NCBI RefSeq assembly: GCF_051380875.1
Contig: NZ_JBNYXW010000017.1
Span: forward strand, 62,001 to 126,000
Length of the DNA: 64,000 bases
Source: Janthinobacterium sp051380875
GTDB taxonomy: Bacteria > Pseudomonadota > Gammaproteobacteria > Burkholderiales > Burkholderiaceae_D
Direction: 5' to 3'
The notes beneath the pieces were generated by a model, which was not told where the DNA came from, ran no database searches, and saw nothing but the letters and a program-made list of their open reading frames with translations. The position numbers were made by a program, and so were the translations under genes. Below, one piece after another: positions 8,790 to 15,797 of this stretch; within the stretch, counting starts at the first letter, position 1, and every line of letters starts with the position of its first letter.

Positions 8790-9677
8790 TTATTTCTTTT
8801 GCGCGGCGAACAGTGCATCGAGCTTTTGCTCGAAATCGTGGTAATTGATCGATTCATACAGCTCCATGCGCGTCTGCATGGTGTCGACGACATTCTTTTG
8901 CGTGCCGTCGCGGCGCAGCGCCTTGTAGACGTTTTCGGCCGCCTTGTTCATGGCGCGGAAAGCAGACAAAGGATACAGCGCCAGGCCCACGTGGGCGCTG
9001 CGCAGTTCGTCCAGGGTGAACAGCGGCGTAGCGCCAAATTCCGTGATGTTGGCCAGGATAGGCACGTTGACGGCCTTGGCGAAAGTGGCGTACATGTCCA
9101 GGTCCGTGATCGCTTCCGGGAAGATCATGTCGGCGCCCGCTTCGACGCAGGCGACGGCGCGCTCAAGCGCAGCTTCCAGGCCATCGACGGCCAGCGCATC
9201 GGTGCGCGCCATGATGACGAAGTTCGGGTCCGTGCGCGCATCGACGGCCGCCTTGATGCGGTCGACCATTTCTTCCTTGCTGACAATTTCCTTGCCCGGA
9301 CGGTGGCCACAGCGCTTGGCGCCTACCTGGTCTTCGATGTGCAGGCCGGCGGCGCCGAACTTGATCATCGATTTGACGGTGCGCGCCACGTTGAAGGCGG
9401 ATGAACCGAAGCCCGTGTCGGCGTCGACCAGCAGCGGCAGGTCGCACACATCGGTGATGCGGCGGATATCGGTCAATACGTCGTCCAGGCTGGAAATGCC
9501 CAGGTCGGGCAAGCCCAGGGAGCCGGCCGCGACGCCGCCGCCGGACAGATAAATGGCCTTGTAGCCAGCGCGCTTGGCCAGCAAGGCGTGGTTGGCGTTG
9601 ATGGCGCCGACGACTTGCAGCGGGGATTCTTCCTGGACGGCCTTGCGAAATGCGGCACCTGCGGAGTATTGAGTCAT
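8790..9677 (-). CDS. prpB: 2-methylisocitrate lyase PrpB
   Basis: Splits 2-methylisocitrate into pyruvate and succinate, the last step of the methylcitrate cycle. The 295-residue protein has the isocitrate-lyase superfamily fold, with the Mg-binding loop VDADTGFG at about 85-91 and the active-site loop KRCGH whose Cys is residue 123, the same number as in E. coli PrpB (there KKCGH). The ribosome site AAGGTG lies about 7 nt before ATG. It is the first gene of the operon, about 55 nt downstream of the expected start of a sigma-54 transcript. Confidence 0.96.
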   Translation of the reverse strand: MTQYSAGAAFRKAVQEESPLQVVGAINANHALLAKRAGYKAIYLSGGGVAAGSLGLPDLGISSLDDVLTDIRRITDVCDLPLLVDADTGFGSSAFNVARTVKSMIKFGAAGLHIEDQVGAKRCGHRPGKEIVSKEEMVDRIKAAVDARTDPNFVIMARTDALAVDGLEAALERAVACVEAGADMIFPEAITDLDMYATFAKAVNVPILANITEFGATPLFTLDELRSAHVGLALYPLSAFRAMNKAAENVYKALRRDGTQKNVVDTMQTRMELYESINYHDFEQKLDALFAAQKK

Positions 9678-9742
9678 GTATGCACCTTATGGGGTATCGG
9701 GTCGTCCCGAATGTTTCATGGACTTGCTATGAGGATCAGTAT

Positions 9743-9758
9743 TGCAAATGCCGTGCCA
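9743..9758 (-). promoter_or_regulatory. Sigma-54 (-24/-12) promoter of the prp operon
   Basis: The minus strand reads TGGCACGGCATTTGCA, matching the sigma-54 consensus TGGCAC-N5-TTGCA exactly with correct GG-to-GC spacing. Transcription would start near 9732. Sigma-54 with an enhancer-binding activator (PrpR) is the known control of prpBCDE in enteric bacteria. Confidence 0.85.
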
Positions 9759-9879
9759 GGGCGATGCGGCGTTGCGGAAAACGCCACGCGGCAGAGTAAA
9801 AACGCAGGGAAACAGCCGCAGGCGGGCGTTACGTGGCTGTCACGCATGGCAACATGCGCTGTCACACTGGATGCTTGAG

Positions 9880-9927
9880 ATGTTTCATTTTTGCTTCATT
9901 ATTTCACATGAAACATTATTGAAACAT
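9880..9927. promoter_or_regulatory. Enhancer-like repeats upstream of prpB
   Basis: ATGTTTCAT (9880-9888) and ATGAAACAT (9908-9916) form a perfect 9-bp inverted repeat with a 19-nt spacer. A further TGAAACA follows at 9920-9926, and TTTCA-CA-TGAAA is nested at 9902-9913. They lie about 150-190 bp upstream of the predicted start, a usual distance for activators of sigma-54 promoters. Binding by a PrpR-type activator is inferred. Confidence 0.6.
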
Positions 9928-9974
9928 GCAATACGCACAGGATTGCACGATGCAGCAGGGCGCGCAAAGAAAAA

Positions 9975-9994
9975 CAGCCGGCGAAGGCCGGCTG
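9975..9994 (-). terminator. Rho-independent terminator after the 10020 gene
   Basis: On the minus strand CAGCCGGC CTTC GCCGGCTG is an 8-bp perfect GC-rich stem with a tetraloop, followed by TTTTTCTTT. It lies 26 bp beyond the stop of the small gene and insulates the prp enhancer region. Confidence 0.85.
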
Positions 9995-10019
9995 CAAGCG
10001 TGAAAAACAAGACAGGAAA

Positions 10020-10268
10020 CTAGGCCAGCCGCACCAGCGGATTGGCGATGATGTTGTCGATCTGGCGCACCGCTTCTTCGCAGGCTGCGGCAATGGCGCC
10101 GTCCTCGTCGTCGCGCACGAACTGCATGGTCGAGCCTTCGAAGACTTCCAGTCCTTCCTCGGTGGCGCGTTCGATGTCGCAGCTGGCTGACCATTTGCCA
10201 TCGGTGGTGGGCACGACCAAGGGAACGATTTCCCAGCCTTTATAGTGAATTTTAGAACTGCTATCCAT
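10020..10268 (-). CDS. Small hypothetical protein, 82 residues
   Basis: An acidic cytoplasmic protein with no signal or membrane segment. The pattern IHYKGWEIVPLVVPTTDGKW followed by an acidic helix ending CEEAVRQIDNII resembles the next gene upstream (YRGFTISVTPQKDNGDLW ... GLEVAKTEVDNLL), so the two are probably distant paralogues. The start was chosen because GGAGG lies 6 nt before this ATG. A Met four codons earlier overlaps the ribosome site. It has its own terminator. Function not recognised. Confidence 0.75.
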   Translation of the reverse strand: MDSSSKIHYKGWEIVPLVVPTTDGKWSASCDIERATEEGLEVFEGSTMQFVRDDEDGAIAAACEEAVRQIDNIIANPLVRLA

Positions 10269-10404
10269 GGGTGCCTCCATATGAACTGACTCAATATTGT
10301 AAATCGTAGCATGAAGCGCAGCCGGCGGCGATATGTTTCACGCGCCATGTTCACGCGCCGCGCCGCGATCAGGCCAAACTTCTGGCTAAACGATTTACGC
10401 TGGC

Positions 10405-10641
10405 TCAAGGGCGCAGCAAGTTATCCACTTCCGTCTTGGCCACTTCCAGCCCGGCCAGGCATGCCGTCTCGGGGGCCTGGTAGCCACCCAGGGTGCGGCT
10501 GCGCGTGATGGCCTGCGCCTCGGATTCACCTTCGCGCTGCAGGCGGTAGCTAAAGTCCCACAAGTCGCCATTGTCTTTTTGCGGGGTCACGGAAATCGTA
10601 AAACCGCGGTATTGCTCGCTGCGTGCAGTGGTATCGTTCAT
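10405..10641 (-). CDS. Small hypothetical protein, 78 residues
   Basis: Preceded by an excellent AGGAGG ribosome site 6 nt from ATG. The order (YRGF segment, strand, Trp, charged helix with VDNLL at the end) matches the 10020 protein, suggesting duplication and divergence. The 136-bp gap between them makes a shared transcript possible but not certain. No export signal. Function not recognised. Confidence 0.75.
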   Translation of the reverse strand: MNDTTARSEQYRGFTISVTPQKDNGDLWDFSYRLQREGESEAQAITRSRTLGGYQAPETACLAGLEVAKTEVDNLLRP

Positions 10642-10782
10642 GAATTCCTCCTTGTAGGAATGAGATTACCACGCAGCAAGGCGCAGGGTGCGCACGGCTG
10701 TATAGCGTGCAAGCCCGATCCCTTATCTGTTTTTTGCATGACAAAAGCTAATTCACAGCATTTTTTTAGCGAACTGTGACGA

Positions 10783-10788
10783 TATAAT
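10783..10788 (+). promoter_or_regulatory. Putative -10 element (TATAAT)
   Basis: A perfect TATAAT lies 31 bp before the MBL-fold gene, within an AT-rich stretch flanked by GC-rich DNA. The -35 region is only a T-run with no clear TTGACA, so this is a tentative promoter. Confidence 0.45.
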
Positions 10789-10818
10789 GGCGCTCCCTCT
10801 CCGCACCTTGCCGCCGTG

Positions 10819-11676
10819 ATGACTCCTCAAATCCAAGCCTTCTTCGACCCGACCACCGCCACCGTCACCTATGTCGTCTACGCAGCCGATGGCCTGGACT
10901 GCGCCATCATCGATTCCGTGCTCGACTACGATCCGAAGGCGGGCCGCACTTCGACCACGTCCGCCGACAAGGTGATCGCCTTCGTGCGTGAACACGGCTT
11001 GCAATGCCGCTGGCTGCTGGAAACCCACGCGCATGCGGACCACCTGTCGGCCGCGCCCTACCTGCAGCAGCAACTGGGTGGCGACGTGGCCATCGGTGCG
11101 GCCATCCAGACGGTGCAGCAAGCCTTCGCCAAGGTGTATCACCAGGACGGCGCCAAGGCTGACGGCTCGCAGTTCGACCAGCTGTTCGCGCCCGACCAGG
11201 TGTTTCATATCGGCAAGCTGGAAGTACGCGCCCTGCACGTGCCGGGCCACACGCCAGCCGACCTGGCCTACCAGATCGGCGACGCCGTGTTTGTGGGCGA
11301 CACCCTGTTCATGCCGGACGTGGGCTCGGCCCGCTGCGATTTTCCCGGCGGCTCGGCCGCGCTGCTGTACCGTTCCGTGCAGCGCTTGCTGTCGCTGCCG
11401 CCGCAAACGCGCTTGTTCATGTGCCACGACTACCCGCCCACGGGCCGCGAGCCGCGCTGGGAAGTGACGGTGGCCGAACAGCGCGCCAGCAACATCCATT
11501 TGCGCGACGGCATCACGGAAGAGCAGTTCGTGGCCATGCGCACGGGCCGCGACGCCACGCTGGACATGCCGACCCTGATCCTGCCGGCGATCCAGGTCAA
11601 CATCAATGCGGGCAAGCTGCCCGAGCCGGAAGAAAACGGCGTGCGCTATCTGAAGATACCGCTGAACGCGATCTGA
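10819..11676 (+). CDS. MBL-fold metallo-hydrolase (Blh/ETHE1-like)
   Basis: A 285-residue metallo-beta-lactamase-fold enzyme. The metal motif THAHADHLSA (HxHxDH), then VPGHTPADLAY, VGDTLFMPDVG and MCHDYPP supply the usual His/Asp ligands. The sequence and the C-terminal extension with PAIQVNINAG resemble the Blh/persulfide-dioxygenase-like branch (glutathione persulfide or sulfide stress), but glyoxalase-II-like activity cannot be excluded. A GTG one codon earlier is an alternative start and neither has a clear ribosome site. It stands alone and converges on the peptidase gene. Confidence 0.85.
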   Translation: MTPQIQAFFDPTTATVTYVVYAADGLDCAIIDSVLDYDPKAGRTSTTSADKVIAFVREHGLQCRWLLETHAHADHLSAAPYLQQQLGGDVAIGAAIQTVQQAFAKVYHQDGAKADGSQFDQLFAPDQVFHIGKLEVRALHVPGHTPADLAYQIGDAVFVGDTLFMPDVGSARCDFPGGSAALLYRSVQRLLSLPPQTRLFMCHDYPPTGREPRWEVTVAEQRASNIHLRDGITEEQFVAMRTGRDATLDMPTLILPAIQVNINAGKLPEPEENGVRYLKIPLNAI

Positions 11677-11686
11677 TTTCCCTTCT

Positions 11687-11731
11687 TACCCCAAGGGCAA
11701 AGCCCGGGGCCGCCCCCTGAGGGTACGACCC
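11687..11731. repeat. Copy 2 of the 45-bp intergenic repeat
   Basis: Lies between two convergent stop codons (11676 and 11755). Its sequence matches copy 1 at 4810-4854 at 35 of 45 positions. The segment GGGC..GCCC and GGGGCCGCCCC can self-pair, so it may serve as a bidirectional terminator here. Confidence 0.55.
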
Positions 11732-11754
11732 GCTGCTACGCCTGGCGCCAGACT

Positions 11755-13200
11755 TTACTCGCCCTGCTCCGGCGCCCGTCCGATCTCGCCATCGATATTG
11801 GCCAGGAACCAGGCCAGCGACGACATCAGCGCCACGTTGCGCTTCAGGTTATCCGGGTCGACCTTGTCCAGTGTGTCGGCCGGCGTGTGGTGGTAGTGGA
11901 AATAACTGTGGCTGTCGACCAGCGGCTCGAAACTGGGCACGCCGCCCGTTTCAAGGCGGTGCAAGTCGCCCGTGCCCAGCGCGTCGCGGCGGGTGAATGC
12001 GTGCGCGCCCATGGGCTGCAACGCGGCGCGCAGGGGCGCGAACAGTTTTTCCGCTTTCGGCCCCACGCTGGCGAGGATGCCGAACGGCCGGCCAGCGCCG
12101 CTGTCCATCTCGATGGCCGCATACTGCTTGCCCAGCGCCTGCTTGTGGGCCTCAAAATACGCCTGGCCACCACGGCCGCCGTTTTCCTCGTTCATCCAGG
12201 CGATCACACGGATGGTGCGGCGCGGCCGGTAATCAAGCTTTTTCAGCGTTTCCACCACGCCCATGGCCGCCACCACGCCGGCGCCATCGTCATGCGCGCC
12301 CGTCGCCAGGTCCCAGGAATCGAGGTGGCCGGAGACGACCACTACTTCATCGGCCTTGTCCGTGCCCGGCCAGTCGGCAATCACGTTGTAGCTGTCGGCG
12401 TCGGGCAGGTTTTGCGGCGTCAGGGTCAAATGCATTTTCAGCGGGCCGCGCGCGGCCAGGCGGCCGATCAGCAAAGCGTCTTCCACCGTGACGGCGGCAG
12501 CCGGAATGCGCTTGCCGTCTTCCAGTCCCGTGGCCCCCGCGTGCGGAATGCGGAAATCGGCGCCGCCGATCGAGCGCACCAGCGCGGCGGCCGCACCCAG
12601 TTCGGCCGCTGCCTTAGGCCCGTTGAAGCGGAAGCGCGAGCCCTGGCCGTAGGTGACGCCGGCCAGGCCACGCTCGGCCATCTCCTGGTCAAACGGCGTG
12701 TCGATCAGCACGATGGCGCCCTTCACTTCCACCGCGCGGGCCTTGAGTTCCTCAAAGCTCTTGACGATGATGACGGGCGCCGTCAGGCCGGCGGCCTGGG
12801 TGGCGCCCGAGCCGCCCAGGGCGGTCAGCACCACGCGCTGGCTGACTCCCTGAGGACGGCCCGCGTAGTCGACGATTTCCGCCGTTTCCACGCCGCGCAC
12901 CCAATGCGGCACTTTCACCGGCTGCAGGGTGACCCTGGCGCCCAGCTGGCGCATGGTCTCGGCCACTTGCTGCACGGCGGCCGCCGCGCCGGGGGAGCCG
13001 GACAGGCGCGGACCGATCAAGTCCGTCATGTCGGCTAGGCGGGCGTACGCCCAGTCGCTTTGCAGCGCGGTATCGCGCACCTGCGCCAGCGCTTGCGGCG
13101 CATTGCCTGGCGCGGCGGCAAAGGCGCCGTCACCAACGCAGGCGAGGGCCACGGATAAAACGCAACGGCGCAGTGGCGCGCCAGTCAAAACGGTAGTCAT
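11755..13200 (-). CDS. Secreted M28-family metallopeptidase
   Basis: A 481-residue aminopeptidase- or carboxypeptidase-Q-like zinc peptidase. Residues 1-29 form a signal peptide (RRCVLSVALACVGDGAFA, then AAPG), so it acts in the periplasm or outside. A PA-like insert in the first half (VILIDTPFDQEM) precedes the di-zinc core: HLDSWD (His292), AHDDGAG, MNEENGG, EMDSGAG and YFHYHHTPADT. All expected ligands are present. Probably releases amino acids from peptides. It is monocistronic. Confidence 0.9.
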   Translation of the reverse strand: MTTVLTGAPLRRCVLSVALACVGDGAFAAAPGNAPQALAQVRDTALQSDWAYARLADMTDLIGPRLSGSPGAAAAVQQVAETMRQLGARVTLQPVKVPHWVRGVETAEIVDYAGRPQGVSQRVVLTALGGSGATQAAGLTAPVIIVKSFEELKARAVEVKGAIVLIDTPFDQEMAERGLAGVTYGQGSRFRFNGPKAAAELGAAAALVRSIGGADFRIPHAGATGLEDGKRIPAAAVTVEDALLIGRLAARGPLKMHLTLTPQNLPDADSYNVIADWPGTDKADEVVVVSGHLDSWDLATGAHDDGAGVVAAMGVVETLKKLDYRPRRTIRVIAWMNEENGGRGGQAYFEAHKQALGKQYAAIEMDSGAGRPFGILASVGPKAEKLFAPLRAALQPMGAHAFTRRDALGTGDLHRLETGGVPSFEPLVDSHSYFHYHHTPADTLDKVDPDNLKRNVALMSSLAWFLANIDGEIGRAPEQGE

Positions 13201-13381
13201 AAAATATCAGTTCCAGTCAACGAAGTCAGAGCGGGGGCGCCGTGGCCATGGGCAAAGGCAAGCGGCGGCTCAATACGATAGCGTATTTATTCTGTCATTG
13301 CAGCAACTTTTGCCATGGCGGCCGACCTGCGCGGGGCCGCGTGGATTATCATGCAAGCTACGCTCGCCATGGGAACCCATC

Positions 13382-13912
13382 ATGCTCAAAGGAACACTGT
13401 GTACCGTCCGGCATGTGCTTGCCGCCGACCTCACCACGTTTATCGCGCTGGTCAACGACCTGCCCTCGCGCGGCGCGTTCTTTTCCATGCAATTCAAGTC
13501 GCCCGAGGCGATGCGGCGCGACTTCCTGCAATCGGGCTTTGTCACCGAAGACAGCGAGTTGTTCCTGATCGAGGATCACTCGCAGCACATCATCGGCACC
13601 ATCACGCATTTCAAGAGCCGCACGCCGGCCTCGCGCGAAATTGGCTACCGCCTGTTCGACCCGCAGCGTGGCGGGCAGGGCTATACCAGCGAGGCGACGC
13701 GCTTGCTGGTCGATTACCTGTTCAATGCCTACCCCTACCACCGGCTGGAGTTGCTGATGGATCCGGACAACACGGCGTCCGAACGTATCGCGCAAAAGCA
13801 CGGCTTTACCCAGGAGGGGCTGATGCGCCAGGCCTTCTTCATCCACGGCGTCATGCGCGATGTCAAAATGTACAGCCTGTTGCGGCCCGAGTGGCAAGCC
13901 CGCTCGCGCTGA
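13382..13912 (+). CDS. GNAT-family N-acetyltransferase (RimJ/RimL type)
   Basis: A 176-residue cytoplasmic acetyltransferase using acetyl-CoA. The strand IGTITHFKSRTPASREIGYRL, the acetyl-CoA loop DPQRGGQGYTSEATRLLVDY and LMDPDNTASERIAQKHGF are the A/B motifs of the RimJ/RimL branch, whose members modify protein N termini or small molecules. The reading frame is open further upstream, but that part is a shadow of the opposite gene. The chosen ATG follows GGGAAC. Substrate unknown. Confidence 0.85.
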   Translation: MLKGTLCTVRHVLAADLTTFIALVNDLPSRGAFFSMQFKSPEAMRRDFLQSGFVTEDSELFLIEDHSQHIIGTITHFKSRTPASREIGYRLFDPQRGGQGYTSEATRLLVDYLFNAYPYHRLELLMDPDNTASERIAQKHGFTQEGLMRQAFFIHGVMRDVKMYSLLRPEWQARSR

Positions 13913-13934
13913 GTTGTTACGGTCCGGGCATGAA

Positions 13935-13986
13935 TGTAATAAGTTGTATTAGACATGGAACAAGGCGCAAGCAGCAGATATAGTCC
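13935..13986 (+). promoter_or_regulatory. Promoter copy A: TGTAATAAGTTG box with TATAGTCC
   Basis: TGTAATAAGTTG (13935-13946) is followed 44 nt later (start to start) by TATAGTCC (13979-13986). TGTAATA and TGTATTA form a 10-bp-phased direct repeat, as in OmpR-family response-regulator sites. The same box, same -10-like sequence and same 44-nt distance occur before the gene at 25488. Confidence 0.6.
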
Positions 13987-14032
13987 AATCCATGCAGATC
14001 ATTGTGATCTCGCCGGAATGGAAGGAAATGCC

Positions 14033-14500
14033 ATGTTGAACAAGAAACTCCTGGGTGCGGTAATGGTAGCGGCAGTGGCTGTGTCTTCGGCCGCAGTCGC
14101 CGGTGACCGCGACTTCAATACCGTTGCAGGCGCCGTCGTCGGAGCTGCCATTGGCAACAGCACTGGCGGCCGTAACGGCGCGATCGTCGGTGGCGTGCTT
14201 GGCGCCGCCGTCGGCAACAGCATCAGCACGAATGACCGCTATCATGACCGTGGCGGCTATCGCGGCGGCTACCGCGAAACGTATTACCAGCCTGCGCCAC
14301 AGCCAGTGTATTACGCACCAGCGCCGCAGCCCGTGTATTACGCGCCGCCTCCGCGCTACTACGGCCCGCCAGCCGTCGTCTACGTGCAACCGGGCCGCGG
14401 CTATTACCGCGACCATGGCCGCCGCGACTATTACGACAATGACCGCGATGACCGCGATGACCGCGGCCATCGTGGCCACGGCTGGGGCCATCGCCGTTAA
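14033..14500 (+). CDS. Glycine-zipper envelope protein with Tyr/Pro- and Asp/Arg-rich tail
   Basis: A 155-residue exported protein. Residues 1-23 are a signal peptide (LLGAVMVAAVAVSSAAVAG). The next about 50 residues are a glycine-zipper 2TM domain (TVAGAVVGAAIG, GAIVGGVLGAAVGN) as in 17-kDa surface-antigen-like proteins. After this come repeats of QPVYYAPAP and a tail of alternating Asp/Arg/His/Gly, probably disordered. AAGGAA lies before the ATG. Probably an outer-membrane-associated structural or stress protein, role unknown. It shares a promoter architecture with the YXWGXW gene. Confidence 0.85.
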   Translation: MLNKKLLGAVMVAAVAVSSAAVAGDRDFNTVAGAVVGAAIGNSTGGRNGAIVGGVLGAAVGNSISTNDRYHDRGGYRGGYRETYYQPAPQPVYYAPAPQPVYYAPPPRYYGPPAVVYVQPGRGYYRDHGRRDYYDNDRDDRDDRGHRGHGWGHRR

Positions 14501-14520
14501 GCACGGCCCTGCCCCACAAA

Positions 14521-14550
14521 AAACCTGCGCCAGCCTGCTGCCGCAGGTTT
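14521..14550 (+). terminator. Rho-independent terminator
   Basis: AAACCTGCG (14521-14529) pairs with CGCAGGTTT (14542-14550) and the T-run continues for four more bases. It lies 20 bp after the glycine-zipper gene. The A-run on the 5' side means it may also work on the other strand. Confidence 0.85.
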
Positions 14551-14650
14551 TTTTATAAGATAAGCAATATGCTGGCCACGCACTACGCACAATATCGGCT
14601 AAGCTGTGTCTTATGATTAACATTGATGCCCGCCTGGACCGCACCAACCG

Positions 14651-15580
14651 ATGCATTTAATTAAAGACGAGCTCGACTTCGGCCCCTGGCTCGACGCCGC
14701 CGCCGGCAGCAGCGTGGGCGCCGGCCCCCTGCCACGGCGCGAAAACCAGGACAATTTCCTGCTGATCGACGCCCATGGCCATGCCATCTGCCTGTCACAG
14801 CAACAGCCCTTCCATTGCCAGGTAGCAGGCTGGCCGCCTGGCCATGTGCGCGCCGCCGTGCTCGACGGCATGGGCGGCCACGGCCATGGACGCGAAGCGG
14901 CCGAAGCGGCCGTGCAAGGCTTGCTGGCCATCCCCGCCTGCCACGACACGGCCAGCCTGTCGGCCAAGCTCGATCAATTGCACACCCGCCTGCAAACGCG
15001 CTTCGCCCAGGACGCGCCGGCACAGGCGCGCCCGCCCGGCACCACGCTGACCCTGCTGGAAGTGCCGCCCGGACAGGCACCACTGCTGTACCACGTGGGC
15101 GATTCGCGCCTGTATGAAATGTTCGACGGGGCCGCCAGCATCCTCACTGTCGACCATGTGCCAGCCACCGTGTACGCCATGCGCGGCGCGCTGGACGAAG
15201 CGCGCTGGCGCGCCAGCGTGCATGGCGAGCACCATCCGCAAATCTCGCAGGCATTTATCTTGGGCAATGCCATCGGCACATCCTTGCAGCTAGACAAACC
15301 CTTGCGCGCGCTCGATGCAGGCAACTTGCCGCCCTTCCTGGCCCACCTGAGCGACCGCAGGGTGTTGCAAGTGCGGCGCGGCGCCTGTTATCTACTCGCC
15401 AGCGACGGTTTCTGGGCGTGCGGGCAGCCCCTGGCCCTGACTGCCCGCTGGCCGGCGCTGTGTGCGGGCAAGACAGCGGCGCAAGCCCTTGCTGCGCTGT
15501 TCGACGATTTCCTCGCCAAGCCGCCAGAAGGCTTGCACAGTGACAATATCACCATGCTGGCGCTACGCTTTAACGGCTGA
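14651..15580 (+). CDS. PP2C-family protein phosphatase
   Basis: A 309-residue metal-dependent Ser/Thr phosphatase (cytoplasmic). Canonical motifs appear in order: RRENQDNFLL, LDGMGGHGHG (metal Asp), PGTTLTLLEV, VGDSRLYEM, LASDGFW and SDNITMLAL. A Gly/Pro insert around residues 50-60 is unusual. It is followed 217 bp later by an FHA-domain gene on the same strand, and a kinase gene lies 4.4 kb away on the other strand. The likely role is reversing phosphorylation made by that kinase, which is inference from gene neighbourhood. Confidence 0.9.
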   Translation: MHLIKDELDFGPWLDAAAGSSVGAGPLPRRENQDNFLLIDAHGHAICLSQQQPFHCQVAGWPPGHVRAAVLDGMGGHGHGREAAEAAVQGLLAIPACHDTASLSAKLDQLHTRLQTRFAQDAPAQARPPGTTLTLLEVPPGQAPLLYHVGDSRLYEMFDGAASILTVDHVPATVYAMRGALDEARWRASVHGEHHPQISQAFILGNAIGTSLQLDKPLRALDAGNLPPFLAHLSDRRVLQVRRGACYLLASDGFWACGQPLALTARWPALCAGKTAAQALAALFDDFLAKPPEGLHSDNITMLALRFNG

Positions 15581-15797
15581 TCTTGCCCAGCTGGCTGGCG
15601 GCGGCGCTCTTGAAGGGAAATATCAAAATAACATATTCAAAAGATATAAAATGTGCTTCAGAAAATAGTTTCCATGACATGTATGGCTGGGTGTGGCCAG
15701 TGGCATGAATTCGGGCAAAAAGAGCGCGTCCGCTTGCCATGAAGGTTGCCAAGGGGGCGCAAAAGCGCGTAAGCTCTCAGGTATAACAGAGGGCAAA

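Larger units (their letters stand above)
9678..10019. other. 342-bp regulatory gap upstream of prpB
   Basis: This gap contains no gene. It holds the sigma-54 promoter and enhancer-like repeats of the prp operon at its low-coordinate side and the terminator of the 10020-10268 gene at its high-coordinate side. Nothing else was recognised in it. Confidence 0.7.

Noticed and set aside
12929..13381. Long N-terminal extension of the GNAT gene
   Set aside because: It lies antisense to the M28 peptidase and is not protein-like; the acetyltransferase fold begins at 13382.
15700..15797. Glycine-riboswitch-like 3' segment (CTCTCAGGTATAACAGAGGG) just before the FHA gene
   Set aside because: The matching 5' GAGAG/CTCTG strand and the conserved core between are missing, so only a partial resemblance remains.
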